Counted from the first letter of the stretch, positions 1 to 13,000 are shown. The stretch: DNA of 64,000 nt from Enoplolaimus lenunculus (GCA_030248215.1 JASANG010000809.1:62001-126000), one strand, 5' to 3'. The notes: a model not told the origin generated them from the sequence alone. Numbers and translations are program-made.

Positions 1-12
1 GAGCGAATAATG

Positions 13-285
13 ACAAGAGTGTGCAACTGTTGGGGTGCCGCATAATACAAAACGTACCGCCGGGTGTTGCGTTTTTGACCGACCGCCCCTTGTTTAGAAG
101 GCGGTCGCTATTACATGAATACCCCAAAATTAATCTATAAAGGGAGCATGTTTGACCCCACATACATAAAGTTCCATGGTTCGCACCGGTTGTACCCCCT
201 TTAAATAAAGGGAGTTAGGACAAAAACCCAACGCTGTCGGATATATTTTTTTCAACACAGTATCTGCTCAGTTGCACACTCTTGT
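13..285. mobile_element. MITE with 17-bp perfect terminal inverted repeats
   Basis: ACAAGAGTGTGCAACTG at 13-29 is repeated exactly in inverted orientation at 269-285. The 273-bp interior has no coding capacity and holds a strong hairpin (GACCGCC at 81-87 against GGCGGTC at 100-106). This is the form of a non-autonomous DNA transposon. I see no clear target duplication next to the ends, so the superfamily is left open. Confidence 0.6.
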
Positions 286-1061
286 TAAACAGCGATTATC
301 CACTCTTGATATTACGAATTACATCATTTAGTTAGAATTGACTAAGCTTTGTGACTCGGTTTTGCTACGCTGAATTTCTAAAATAAATTATTCTTTGCAA
401 CAGCAAAAATATTCCTAAGCCATAATGAAACATAATTTTGGTCTGAACCATAACTCTTGTTCTAGAGAAGTCTTTAGTTTGCTAGCGACTCTAGGTTTTT
501 GAGCCGGCAGCGAAGTGTGACTATTGCAGTTTGTAAAACTGACTCTTGAGGTATAGTTTGTGCCACCTGTCTACTTAAAATATTTTATATAGAATGCCAG
601 ACGCCACCTGGAAGGTATCATCAATTATAAATTCATTCCCGTCAATAATGAATTCAAACTGCATAAAAAAGCATAATCATAGTTCGCTAGCGCAATATAT
701 TCCATAACACAATGCAGCAATGCATCACTTCATTATACGATGTATTATATAAAACAAACAGCACTAGGAAAGGTCGAGTTTCAATAAGTCTTAAATCTAC
801 AATGGTTTTCATTCAGAATCACAACGAACAAAAATCTAAAACACTTTATATTTGCTTCTAACAGACCGTTTTACTCTAGGATACTAAGATTAAACAACAA
901 ATGATTACTTAACCAAAAAACCGCAAAGCCAATGAAAGTTCTACGCTCTTCTAAGTTTGTAGTAACCATATTAACAGATTCTCGTGAGTAAACGCTCGTT
1001 AATCGACTAAAAATCGCACACATACTAACGTTGGAAACTTAGTAATTGACCTGAATAGTAG
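286..1061. other. AT-rich non-coding DNA downstream of the channel gene
   Basis: I looked on the minus strand for the missing second transmembrane exon of the DEG/ENaC gene (a Gly-rich GxxLGLFxGxS-type segment) and did not find it. No other feature is visible. It is probably intron. Confidence 0.4.
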
Positions 1062-1185
1062 ATTGGCGTACAACATTTACACCACAAAAAACGTACAACT
1101 TACCCAAATTCGCAATAAACGTATTGGCGTACAACATTTACACCACAAAAAACGTACAACTTACCCAAATTCGCAATAAACGTAT
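1062..1185. repeat. 61-bp tandem duplication spanning a splice donor
   Basis: Two direct copies with a 61-base period (1062-1122 and 1123-1183, identity running two bases further) each hold the end of the DEG/ENaC exon and its minus-strand donor (GGTAAGT). The duplication therefore gives the gene two identical candidate 5' splice sites. Confidence 0.9.
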
Positions 1186-3313
1186 CAACAGTTTTCGTCG
1201 GAAAATGCTTGATCAACCGATACTCTAAGCGTTCGAAAAATACGTCCAAAATAATTGTACGATGAAACGCGTCATATTCTTGATTATCCTTCAAAAAAGT
1301 ACGAATATGCGGTGACGGAATTGCTGCAAACGAAAACGCTGACGTATACTGCCAGTACCGACACAGTGGAATACATTCTCGTTGACAATCTGTTACTAAC
1401 ATTGGCTTAACGGTCATTTGTTCTTGCGTTTTCGGTATAAGGCAGTGGAGAAATTCACGTGTTGTACATGCCCGGTGGCTCGGGCTCAAACTAGCAACAT
1501 GACTGCAGTTACAAGCGCGATGACCAGCTTCGAATATGCATTCAGCAAAGCATTGAACTCGCGAGTATTTCGGTTCAGGCGATTTGCATTCGTAACGCGG
1601 CGGATCGTTTATAAAATCAAATTGTGTCGCTCGTACAGGCATTAAAGCGTGGATTCCTGTTGGCAAAAATGTCAAATCATAATCAAGGCCTCGATATTGT
1701 TCAACCAGTTTTACCGCAATTCCTAAATTGTGCAAATTATTAATTGCAGGTGTGTAAAATTCAACCGGAAGCGTAATATACACGGTGATGCCGAAACCAA
1801 ACCCTGCAGCCATTTGCGATATACCCCTAATACGGTAACATTTGCCAACGCTTGTCATTACTTCACTTGCGTCTTCGCAACAATTATACGGTCCACCTGT
1901 ACTTTTGACACAGTAACGTATCAGTGAATCACACTGAATACTAGCACGATGAACAAATTGCTGAAATGTTAACCCGAGCTCGCGTAGTACTGCCTGCAGT
2001 TCAGCTTCTGATTGGTCAATTCGATCCGGAGCAATAGAATCAGGTGGTGGCATTCGATGTTGAAATTCATATATTTTACCAGAATACCCAAATGATAGTT
2101 CGATATACTGAGTCAAGTTTTCACTAATATTCGCGGCTTGTAAATAACTTCGGTTGAATCGATTAAACGGACACACAACAATATCCGGTGTTTGTGGCAT
2201 GCTTACTTCACGGACGACATAGCTAACTGCTACCGGCGAATGCGTATAAGCTTGCAGTATTCCGACGCAACCGTAAATGCAAGCACCAAATGCACCAATG
2301 AGAGCTAAAATCCAAAATAATCGTAAAATTTTTGATTCCGCCATATAAATTTCAAGCACTCCATGTAGAGTGCACTTCTCGAAAAACGCTGTAAACGCGC
2401 TCGGCGGAGGCAATTCTTCACAAGGTTGCGCCGATCCAAATGCTTCTTCAGTGTACTGACTGTCGCGACTTCGCCGTGGCGATTCAAAACTCTCGAGTTC
2501 GGTAGCATTTGCAGTCGCTAAGTCTTCGCGTTCAATTTGCCCAGCTAAATTTGTCAGTTTTGTAATTTGATCACTAGATACTGCTGATAGGCTTGGTTTC
2601 GAACTTGTTGCACTTCCACGAGGATTTAACGGGCGCTGGGTTGTGGTTGTTGCTCCGGTGGTGCTAGAACAACTTTGTTGCAGCAAACTTAGTCGTCGCG
2701 CCGCAAACCTACGGCGTCGTTGATCAAGCAAAGATAACGGTTTGGCGACATGTATCGATGTATAGTCATGCGAATGACGTGTAAGACAGCACGTTCTCAT
2801 AGCAGTTGGACTGTCCCCATCTTCCGCTCTATGTTGACCTACCCACTCGCTAGTTTGGGTGTTCTCAGGCGACGCATGTTGGTAAGGATCATGATCAGAT
2901 TCCGAAGACAGTTGTTCGTTACGTATTCGGCCAACCTGGCTATCACGAGAATGAGCTTGGACCCCCTGTGCTGCATTTTCAGTCACATCACCGCCTAATC
3001 CGTGAACCCGTTCTTGGCGTAGCGATTTCAGTTTTACAACTTGTGGAGCGTCTACTGTTGCTGCCGTAGGCCGTGTTTCATAGCTAGAACTTTTTGGCAA
3101 CTGTTCAACACTTAGAGTATCAAACACCACTGAATGAAAATCAGTTGCAGAATTGGTTTGCGAGCGACAAAAGCTACTGATATCAGAAGGAGGCGCTAGA
3201 TATAATCGTAGTCCACGGTCGTTTGCCGACGTATTTGACGATTTTTGACCTATTGAGGGTTCATAAAAGTAAACAATATCCCCATTTTCAGCCGAAGCAG
3301 TAGCCGTTGTTGT

Positions 3314-3349
<36 letters not shown>

Positions 3350-3946
3350 GGTTGCGGCTGTTGTTGTTGTTGTTGTTGTCGATGCTGTAGGATTTGATAA
3401 TCGCACTTTACAGCACCGGTTAGATTCAAAAGAACTAGGAGCACTATCAGAATAGTTACTCGATTTTGAGGCTATGTTACCTGTTGACGGGTCAAGATAA
3501 ATAACTGACGGGGGTAGATCGGACCGCCTAAGCATTTCATCGACACCGCCTTTGACCCCGTGGACCTTTGAGTTACTGTTAAGTAGACGTTTTTGTAACA
3601 CAGGACTCTCTTGTTCTTGCAATTGCTGAACGCCTCGTGTTTTGTGACCGCTAGGCCGACATTTAGATCGAAACATTTGAGCTAAAGTAGGCCAACGAGA
3701 TCGTGACCCCGAGTATGGCGATGTGTATGTTGTAGCTTTAGGGGAGCCAATATTTCTAAGAGGGCTAATGTCTAACGGTGGCAGGGTTGAAAAACAAACC
3801 GACTGGCCAGCGTGAGGCTTGACAGGACTTCGCTCTTGGCGGCTTAGGTTGGACGAACCGTTTGCAAGCTGTTTTGTGATTGGTTGACGCATAATACTGC
3901 GGTATTCGTATACGCTCATTTCGTATGACGGTTGAGGAGCTTCCAT
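1165..3946 (-). CDS. DEG/ENaC (amiloride-sensitive) sodium channel subunit, large exon, 3' end outside window
   Basis: DEG/ENaC subunits assemble as plasma-membrane cation channels with two membrane helices around a Cys-rich extracellular domain. Seen here: a cytosolic N-terminus of about 540 residues, far longer than usual, with a poly-Thr tract near residues 182-215; a CTLHG segment near 524 matching the conserved His-Gly gating motif; TM1 at about 540-566; and a Cys-rich ectodomain including CNCSH and the C-x3-C-x3-C run before the pre-TM2 part (FFERLEYRLI). The ATG at 3946 has an in-frame TAA about 18 bases upstream. The exon ends at a good donor (GGTAAGT) at 1165/1164, after 927 codons plus one base. 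TM2 and the C-terminus must lie on later exons to the left. Family is secure; paralogue is not assignable. Confidence 0.9.
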
Positions 3947-4699
3947 GTATGATTTGATTGATTACTGAGTTAAAGAAACAAAGAACTACTAATATCGTAG
4001 GATATTTTTAAGTAAACCCTATAAACATGTGGATTATCTGTCAATAGTTACTTTATTATTTGTTCGAAATAGCAGCAGCCGAAATTTGAAAATTTGCTGC
4101 TATCGAACAGCTGGTTCCAGAGTTCACCTGAAATGTCACTAAATGGTTATAGTGAACTAACGTTATTAATAGTCTTAACTTTTATTAATCACAATGATTA
4201 CGAGCAGTCTGTCCCGAACATTGCGACTATCATCCGTTGAAATTTGCGTATGGATAACTACCTACAGTTTAGGTCTAGTTTATTTGCAAAATTGAACAAA
4301 TTGCAAAAATTAGTTTCGAAATAAAATTTTTTAAAGATATGGTTTCCAATATTCAAATGATTATGAATAATTTGCCAAAAAACCGCAAAAATTCCGGTTC
4401 GTGCATCTTTCTACGTAGGAAAAGGAACAGGAATTCTGGTTGAACCCTGCTCAAAATAATGCTTGTATGGTTCCGAAACGGATCGTTTATGTCAATAGCA
4501 CAGCACGAATAAGTTTTAACAATTTGTTATTCAGCCGAAAAAATAACGAAACACATTTTTTAAATTTGCCTGTAGTAGGGTGACTCATGAAAATGTTTAG
4601 CTATTAAGCCTATAGACGAATTTTTAAGATTTCGAACCCGAATCATGCATAAAAACTTAATCTGACGTTCTCAAAGTATATTAGTAAACGTGCGTCTCA
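3947..4699. other. 5' flank of the channel gene, non-coding
   Basis: AT-rich DNA with no ORF of note. It should hold the promoter or 5' UTR of the minus-strand channel gene, but I cannot point to a specific regulatory site. Confidence 0.3.
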
Positions 4700-4803
4700 G
4701 TGAGTCGAATTTGACTGTGGCAGAGTCGAATTTGACTCAGTTTGTTTAGTCCCGTAGAGAATATTTCGGAGAGAGACAATTTGACTCACCATTTTTTGCA
4801 GTG
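4700..4803. mobile_element. Fragment of a CACTG-ended MITE
   Basis: The run of GAGTCGAATTTGACT units followed by CTCACCATTTTTTGCAGTG matches the right part of the fuller copy at 30288-30465. The left terminal repeat is missing or too diverged to recognise, so this is a truncated copy. Confidence 0.65.
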
Positions 4804-7723
4804 TGGGCAAGCGTTATAGTTATTCACACAGACAAATTGCAACGACTTTTATTGCAGTTTGATTAAAAGTTATTCTGGACGGTAGATGGAAAACGCAAAA
4901 AAGGTTACAAGGTGTGCGAATAAACGGGGAAAACATATGGAGGTCGGATACAATTTCTCGCATAATACTTTGATAGTGGTTCATCAAATATGAAAGCATT
5001 GCGTTCGGAAGTTTATGTGTCTGCGCAAGTTTTAGAAAATCCTATTTTCAGACGAAAAACGCGGAACAATTTATAGTATAAAATTGTTATAAATTTTTAA
5101 TTCAAATTTTATACGAGAACATTAAAAAATTTATTCAGTACAATACAATCGCACTGCAAATTTTATTACTGAAACCCAAATTTTGGTTATTTCGACTGTT
5201 TTAAGGTGATAAATAGCAAATGAACGTTTCGTTATAAAAATTGCCCCAAATTTTTTTGTGAACTGCCGATAAATAAAAGGAAAGCTACTGCAGCAGGTGT
5301 AGGAACTCGGCCTTGTACTCGAGCTTGACCACTTTTGTTTGCAAGTTCAATAAAAACGTCATCGGTCTGTAAGCTTGTTTTCCGAAGTTATTGTAATAGT
5401 CGAATATATGATATTTCTGGAAAAACGCAGCGAGCGAGCTAGAAGTGAAACGCAATTTTAGTACTTTTAAGCTTTCTCATACTATATTTTATTTTTAATC
5501 GCTGATGAGGGGTGTCTGACCTGGCGGGTTCTCAAGACAAAAAGCACGATATCCATTAACTAAATGCATTTATGCCGCTAAACGAACAACGGAGAAATGA
5601 TATCAAGATTACCACGAGGCGACAAGTGCCTGTCACATTTAGTTTACAAACTCTTTAGCCGAAAAAAAGTTTGCAATATTTGCTTGTATTTTTTTGTAAA
5701 AATGTAAACAATCCCTAGTTTCATTGTTGATTTTGGTTTCAGGCTACTGTGGCAACCTGTGCAACTGAACTTGTGGGTATAAAATGTTTGTGCACAATGC
5801 ATGGTAAAGGCAGTTTTTTTAATATTTTTGCATACCCGTTTCACAGCCTGCCCCCCCCCCGAGTGGAATCGTAGACTTAATATTATAACTTGCATTTTCA
5901 AAACCAGAATGTTTTAGCGCAGGCAACCTATTAGGGTATATGTGTGAGTACACATATTCTGGCAGTTTTATTGATTTTTATGTTCATGAATTTTAGAAAA
6001 TTTGTAAAATTTTGGGCACAAAACATCTTGAATTTTCTGTAAAAAAATGATGGTAGGAAATCGTCGTCCAGAAGGAAGCGTTAAAAACGAAAAAGGGTAC
6101 TCGTTATTGCCGCACCCCATACCCATTGTCCAAAAAATAAAAAGACTGGATCTCCTGCAGCCCCGCTCTATGCGTTACACAAAGGAATGGCACTCATAAA
6201 AGGTGTATAGAGCAATAAAGTTTGTTTTACATACTAAACAAAATGAAATCCCATTAATTGAAACTATTCAAGTTTAAAACAGTTTGTCATATGCTCCATT
6301 CTGTCAAATGCAAACCATACTGATGCAATACGCCAAATCTGACTTTGATAAATAACTATACACTGGTTTTAAATGCTGAAAGAATGCCACATCTTTTAGT
6401 GAAGTATTTTTTGAATTGGACAGCATAAAATTTACGAACTAAAACCGTACCAAGGTTTAAGAGCGTGAATATAGACAAGGTTATCAAATGTAGATTGACT
6501 TCATATAAACAATGCGAAATATTAATTTGCGATTCATACATAAGTTAAGCAATCCTCTTATTTCGAGCTTAAACAGACAAAGAGCTAAACGATAAACAAC
6601 ATCCAATTTACATCCCAGAATATTTTCAAATAGTTCATGTTTTCTTCGTGTTTCCATGCACGTCGGCGTAGCCGTAGCCAGGATTTTTATAAGGGAAATC
6701 ACGTAGTATAAAAATTTCGAAAAGTGGGCTTTTTTGCGCGTCTTACCACCTAAAAACATGCCTAAAACCCCGTGACAAAAAAATCTAAAGATGAAGCTGT
6801 TGACTCTTTGAACCTTGCCGGCTACGAAACTGTACCGTCGAATGTTCGCCAAATAACGTTTTTGCTATGTTAATTGCGATTTTGCAATTTACAAGCTCTA
6901 CAGATTGAGTTTACACCGTTTATCTCGAACGTATTTTGATGTCAAAGTGTTGTTTAATCAATTTTGAACCAGCTAAAAACAGCCGACTTTATTTCTCCAA
7001 ACATATCCCCCTACTATCGTTTGGCGGCGTGTGACAATGGTCTAGACAAAACTAATTTAAACGACCATTTTTCATTTTATCAAATGTTGGCCCCAAAAAT
7101 TGACTGGTATTGTCATATAATTGAAATTTAAAAATCGCAATTATAGGTGGAGACAAAATGCAAACGTTACACATCAAACCCGCCTACGCAGTGGAAAGTA
7201 ATTAACAACGGTCGTCCACGATTATGGTAAAACCTGGCATTCATGGTTGATTAAAGAAGCGCCTTCAGATGCAAATAATACATAGAATCAAATGTTTACA
7301 CTATTTTCGATCGTAGTTGTAAAATTGGTTACATCAACAGCGATCATTCAAACCACAGATGGAATGGGCATCGGCCGGCCACCCGGTTTCGGCTCGGAGA
7401 GCCGGTGTATCATGTAATTTTAACTCCTCAGGAAAATTAACTCCCAAGTCAACATCATATTTAATTTTGACTTCCCCAGTCAATGTTATAAATAATAGTA
7501 ACTCCTCTTATATAATATTAATTCCACTATTACGGTTGTTATCACGATTTTTATCGAACTGGCTTTTGACTTCTGTTTACTCGATGTTAATTTTTATCGT
7601 ACAACAGTCCGACACCCGTTTCTCAGGGTCATATTTTTACGCATTCTTGTGACACCTGGAATATGTTCCAGCAGACCTGCAACACCAGCTTCTCACTATA
7701 ATATTTTTTCATTTTTTCGCATA
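4804..7723. other. AT-rich intergenic DNA, no gene recognised
   Basis: Only short open frames with no family resemblance. A GTAGCCGTAGCCAGG segment at about 6665-6681 belongs to the dispersed GTAGCCAGG repeats also found near 48.4, 54.1, 57.4, 57.8 and 60.3 kb. A poly-C run lies near 5850. Nothing else is visible. Confidence 0.35.
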
Positions 7724-8172
7724 CTGTATTGACCCGAATAAGCGGGGGAGGAGTAATAAGTGGAGGTCCCCATTTTGTGTCCGAATCAATTGGAGTCTGC
7801 ATCCCTAATGAGAGTCCGTATGCGAATAGAGTCCCCAAACCCTACTTAGAGTCCATATATGCCAAATAACCCTAATTGTAGCGCATAAATGACTCCAGGA
7901 GCAAATAACTTGAGTTCGAAACTTTAAAGCGTACTTAAATTTTGAAAGTACATTCCTAAGTATAACCTTGTTTCTCGCTCAAGCTATTGACACAAGACAA
8001 ATAGGTAAACGTTTAGTTCAACGGATAATTGCAGTACCGGATATATATCGGTAACAAAGTGCGGCGGAGCGTGGGTTAAAAATAAATAACACTCTGTAAC
8101 CGAATAATTAGGGGCGTACCCTCTGGAGAGGTCAAATAAATATCAGTCCCCCTCTTATTCGGGTCACTACAG
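7724..8172. mobile_element. 449-bp Tc1/mariner-type MITE with TA target site
   Basis: The left end CTGTATTGACCCGAATAAGC and right end (inverted) CTGTAGTGACCCGAATAAGA differ at only two of 20 positions, and a TA dinucleotide flanks both ends (7722-7723 and 8173-8174). TA duplication is typical of the Tc1/mariner group. There is no transposase frame inside. A fragment of the same right end recurs at about 14845-14920. Confidence 0.75.
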
Positions 8173-8533
8173 TACCTGCGACAACTGTTCCTTATGATGA
8201 TATTTTTTCGCGCTGACATTTGCCGCTGTTTCTCACGATGTATGTTTCTGTCGAACAGAAGCACATTTTTAACATTTTGCGTAAAGTTTTCTAAAATAGA
8301 AGGTAAACCGCTGCGGCAGGTTAATTTCCATTTCCCCGATCAATCAGACAATAAGTTTTTAAGCTTTAAATCGAGAACTTGTGATATTTTGAGAGGAAAC
8401 CAAGAATTTAAGTGCTTTTGTACACTTCCTCAAATTTACGGTTAAGCTTAGGAAAATGCTTTGCAGTTGAACGATTATAGATGAGTGTGGTAACCTTCTT
8501 CCATAAAAACATTTCGCTTCTCCTAAAGTAATC

Positions 8534-8804
8534 TTAACCCCTTCTCACATTGAGTTGCCTGTAGGCAACCCAGCGCAGAGTATATACGTTAAATAGCATA
8601 TATCGCACCGTGTTTAACAATTGCAACACGTATACATAGTACTAAATCACCACAAGACGTGAGAGCCCCCTCGGGCTCGAGCGTCAAGCACCTATAGCTG
8701 AGTGGTGATAATAAACGCCTCCCACTCCAGTCACTGGAGTTCGAATCCTAGCATAAAAGTAGGTCTCAGGGGAAATAGAAAATATTCATGTGACAAAGGG
8801 TTAT
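8534..8804 (+). mobile_element. TTAA-flanked MITE with tRNA-like core, copy 1
   Basis: Left end TTAACCCCTTCTCACATTGA and right end (inverted) TTAACCCTTTCTCACATGAA are nearly the same in all copies; here the right TTAA has become TTAT. TTAA duplication with CCC-starting ends is the habit of piggyBac-group elements. Inside lie TAGCTGAGTGG (8695-8705), a good pol III A box, and GTTCGAATC (8739-8747), a good B box, at tRNA-like spacing. No protein is encoded. Close relatives are at 13701-13970 and 54497-54770. Confidence 0.8.
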
Positions 8805-8814
8805 TAATCATGGC

Positions 8815-8975
8815 GAATGTAACAGTAGATTAAGCGTATTTCTAAATCTAAGGCCTAGCCTAAGCATTGCAAAATGAGTTCCTAAGCGTAAGTCTTAGTC
8901 TAAGCCTAAGCCTACGCCTAAACCTAAGCAAAAAATGTAACCAAGAATCTAAACCTACTGTTTCATAATCCCATT
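8815..8975 (+). repeat. TTAGGC-core element, copy a
   Basis: Starts with GTAACAGTAGATTAAGCG, continues as degenerate CCTAAG (TTAGGC on the other strand) units around 8850-8930, and ends with the family tail (AAAAAATGTA, then TCTAAACCTACT). It directly follows the TTAA-flanked MITE. Confidence 0.7.
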
Positions 8976-9816
8976 AGAAACCTGGATGCCCCTTGAAGTA
9001 ACACAGGCCTTTTCTGCTTAATTATATGCTATTGAATCTAGTTTTTGAAAATCGTACATTTGCGCATTTAATTCTGTTCAGTGCTAATAATCCATAAAAT
9101 TACAGACGAGAATCATAGGGACACGGTAGTGTCACTATTATGTTTCTTCCAAAAGTGTTCACGTCTCTCTTATGTTTCTATCAAAAGTCTATTATTTCTA
9201 CGATTCTGGTTGGGTGGTATTTATATACAAACGTATGTCATTCAAGATCATGGCAACCAGTGTTCATGCGCTATATTTAAAGAAAAAATTGTCGAAGTAT
9301 TGTAAACGTTTTCATAAGAATCGGAAGCGCAAAGTTTGGCCTTCATATTTCGATTCAAATCTTGTCGCAAGGTGTTCTACAGAATCGTAGATTGTAACAA
9401 TCCAATTTTTTATGTGCTACATAAGTTATCTCAACCATATACGTAAAGCCATTTATTTAACGAAAATACTATTGTTTAGTACGTATATATGCGAAACATG
9501 TTAAGTGGACAATTACGAAAAACATTAGCTTATATATGATAACAAATTAGTAACATAGCTAGTTTTTTATGTGTATTTTCGCTTAAATCAAAACAGCTGC
9601 AACAATAAAAATAATAGCGGCAATAAAACATCATTAACAGACAACGGCCGACCAGTCCATACCCGGCCGGCTGCTAGCGGCCGGCTGAACCGACCCGGCT
9701 ACTCTTTTCTCGGCTGGTTAAAACTCTGATTGAAACGCTTTTTAGAATTTGCGGTAAAATTTGCAAACTTAGAACAATACATGATGAGCTCAACTTCACC
9801 TATACGTAATTGTTAA
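8976..9816. other. Intergenic, no feature recognised
   Basis: Two overlapping plus-strand frames near 9081-9390 show no family likeness and no splice context. A short GC-rich GGCCGGC cluster at 9660-9700 is the only compositional change. Confidence 0.3.
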
Positions 9817-10045
9817 CCCTATTCACACGTGCAAGTTTGGTCACAAAGCAGCTTTAAAGTTCTTGCAGTGCAAAACAATTACTGGAATTCATGCTGTTTA
9901 ATTTAATTCTCATCTGTGAACGCAGTTGCAAGCCGCTTGACTTTCTCGCACCTGCAGTTTGATTGGTCAATCGGAATGCTCCTTGGAAAATACTTGCAGC
10001 TGCAAGTATTTCGTACAAGTTGCAGCTGCGAGTTCTTGCTAGTTG
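9817..10045 (-). mobile_element. GCAAGT-rich inverted repeat element, copy 1
   Basis: Begins CCCTATTCACACGTGCAAG. At 9988-10011 lies a perfect 24-base palindrome whose left half is AAATACTTGCAG. The same core and flanking TGCAGCTGCGAGTTCTTGC recur, in the opposite orientation, within 52738-53162. The minus-strand frame covering the element shows no protein family and is probably fortuitous. The right boundary is approximate. Confidence 0.55.
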
Positions 10046-13000
10046 ATTCCAACTATTAACAAGGCTGGATGTTAACATACAGAAAAGCTTTTCAGTTTTT
10101 AATTTCAGAAGTCGGAAAATTTTGCAATAATTGCATATGTAAACTGTATTTTCTCCGCCAAACAAAAATCGTAAAAATATTTAATTAAGTTGAATTATTC
10201 CTCCCAATGCTGTTAGTAGAAATACGACACCACGACACTTGAAACCTACCAAGCATTTATTGGATGAATATTTAAATGTTCGCCATAATTTCGAAACCAA
10301 ATTTAATACATCGCTTAAAATAATCGTCTATATTTTAGTCTATGTTTTATTGATTATTTATAAACCAAATAAGCTATTGCACACCTATAATATTGCATCA
10401 AATTTACCCGACCATTTTTATTTCTTAAACCGGTCGAAATACACAGTTTGCGCCTAAATCCACTATTAAAGTTCCGACAGGTCTACATATAACTGTACCC
10501 CATGAGATTTATAAATTCGACAAATTTTATTGATCGAAACCAAAAAATATGTCTGAACAATATCTCAATAGTCATATAAATGGCAATGAAACGGTGAAAT
10601 TGTGGCCAGCCCAAAAACTATTTGAAAAAACAGATTTGTAATTTTGTTCGCTGACGCAACTTTTCTCAATCATAACTTTTGATTGAGTCTGGTATTTTTG
10701 AAGTCCACTTGTGCTGGAACCAGACAAAATAACTGGTCATTGGAGACCTGTTAACAGAAAGGCAGTTGTTGGCAAAAATGTATAACCACCCAAACGGGTT
10801 GGAATATGTCACTGAAAACCAGATTAAAAATGTAAGGCTGTCCATATATACCTAAATGCCAAAAACAATGTAGGAGAAACAGCAAACTTTTAACAATATT
10901 TTGCTATCAATTAGATCTTGGTAAAAGTTTGAATATATAGTTTTATCAGCCAAACGTCAATATCTCGGAACACGTTAATTACGGCTAACTGTTAATGGAA
11001 AGTGCGCTATTTGCTGCATAACTACAAAAATGCAAAATCCAGTGTCATACTATGGAAAGTCTATAAAAACAAATGACATATACATCGCGTAAATTGCAAA
11101 TTCTTTCCTAAAGATTAAGCATAATCATGATCACTTTTAAACGTCGCACACAGAAAAAGTATTTCTGAATTAATTCAGAAAAGTGTTTTCTGTGCCAAAT
11201 CTGAAATATTTTGCTGATATTTACGACAATTTTTCTAAAAATAACTGGAAAACGTTTGTTTTCAGACTTTATTTCAAAACGTTTTTTGAAAACATTTCTG
11301 TTATAACAGAAATACTTTTCAAGTGCACCTTGCTATTCATATTTCTCAAATGTAAGAAATTTTTTCTTAAATATCAGAAATATTATTTTGAGTGCAGCTT
11401 AGGTGAATTGGATCAAACCCCTTTCGTTTCTGATTACGGTTCAAACATTTTTTATCATTTTTTCAGCTGGTGACGCAAGAAACTTTGTTTTGTAACGTAA
11501 TGCATTGCTTTTCAACAATCGTGGCTACCCCCATGGTCAATTCTGACAGGCTTTTTTTGAACCAGCACAGTTTTTTCATCACTAGACAGTCCAAGTTTGC
11601 ACAGCACGATAAAATAACAACGTTTCTCAGACACAATATTTTAGACCTGCTTGCTTGCTGCAAAATATATCATTGCTTGATACGCAGTATAAGGCTACAA
11701 AATTCTGTGTCTATTTCGCGATATAATTCCTAATTTTTACAACAAAGCAAATCAATACACAAAGAGTATACATGTAAGCCGCAATAACGAACTTAATTTG
11801 ATTATCTCAATAAATAAATGGGATTTTGAAGGCGCTTGAAAACTAAAAAATACTATCCTGATTTCCTTAACGCAACCTAGCTATAAGGTGTAAATGGTTT
11901 CGCCGACTGGTCGCAAGAAGCGATTTAAAACTTTCGTCCCAACATTCTAAAGCTGTGGGTACTAACGAATCCACAAAATTACTCAGAGGGTCGCATAATA
12001 TACAATAGTAGAAAAATTCGCCAACGAAGCAAAAGCGAGACGATTAACGCTATTTTAATGCTAAACCTTAATACAAAACTATGGGTATTGAATATTATAG
12101 GATGGGCTTGGCCAACTTGTCCCCCTTCGATCAGCCAATGGTGTTGGAGTGTATTATTCTACAAGCAAGGAAAGGGACACGCGTACGGCATTTCAATAAA
12201 CTTTGTTTAAACAAAGTGATACACAAACTGTCAGTAGACAAAATAAGTCACTATTTGTACCGGTTATAAATTTAGTCTGTGAAGGATTCCAGCTGAACGC
12301 GACTTGTCACCTAAAGAGATGTCTTATGTTTTGGTACTGAAACCCATATGGTCTTGATTAGTCTGCATCAACAACATAAGGAACGTTTTTTACACACTAG
12401 CACCGTTTGTTAATAAATAGCACCGATAGTCAAGTTTTCGGACAAACAGGACATTTGCTACTTCTTCCGAAACCCCTCAAACGATGCGCTGACGCTGCCA
12501 TGTGATTTCCCATTTAAGCCCCTGCGCTTCATCGAGGCCTCATAGTCGTTTAAAAAGGTTGTACAACTGAACTTAATTTCGTTTGGAAAGTATTTCCGTA
12601 ATCTTATTGTAATTGACGTTTTTGGACTAATTAGTAAATTTTGGAGTCTATCCAGCTATAGGTTCTAATTAAGCAAATAGAACAATTTTATTACCTACCG
12701 CACCATCTTTTTCGGGTCGCTAAATTACAACATAACAGTTCAGTCTTTGTGTTAGGGTCAAATGTAGCAAGTTACTATAACCTCTACCTCAAAATATGTA
12801 CACTTTCTGTCTGAAAGCGTTCGCTATGCAAAAATGTTTATATGCAATCGATTTCTCAGCCTTACTGTAATATTAAAGTAAGACAGGTATCAGGCAAAAA
12901 CATACATTTATGACAAATCACAAAAAAAACTAAATTTTTACAATGACTGAGTTTAGTTTGATTTTTTCACAAGTTGCAATAAAATGTCTTGCACACTTCT

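Noticed and set aside
8695-8747. A functional tRNA gene
   Set aside because: A and B boxes are good, but the T stem does not pair properly, no acceptor stem is visible, and the segment is part of a repeated element.
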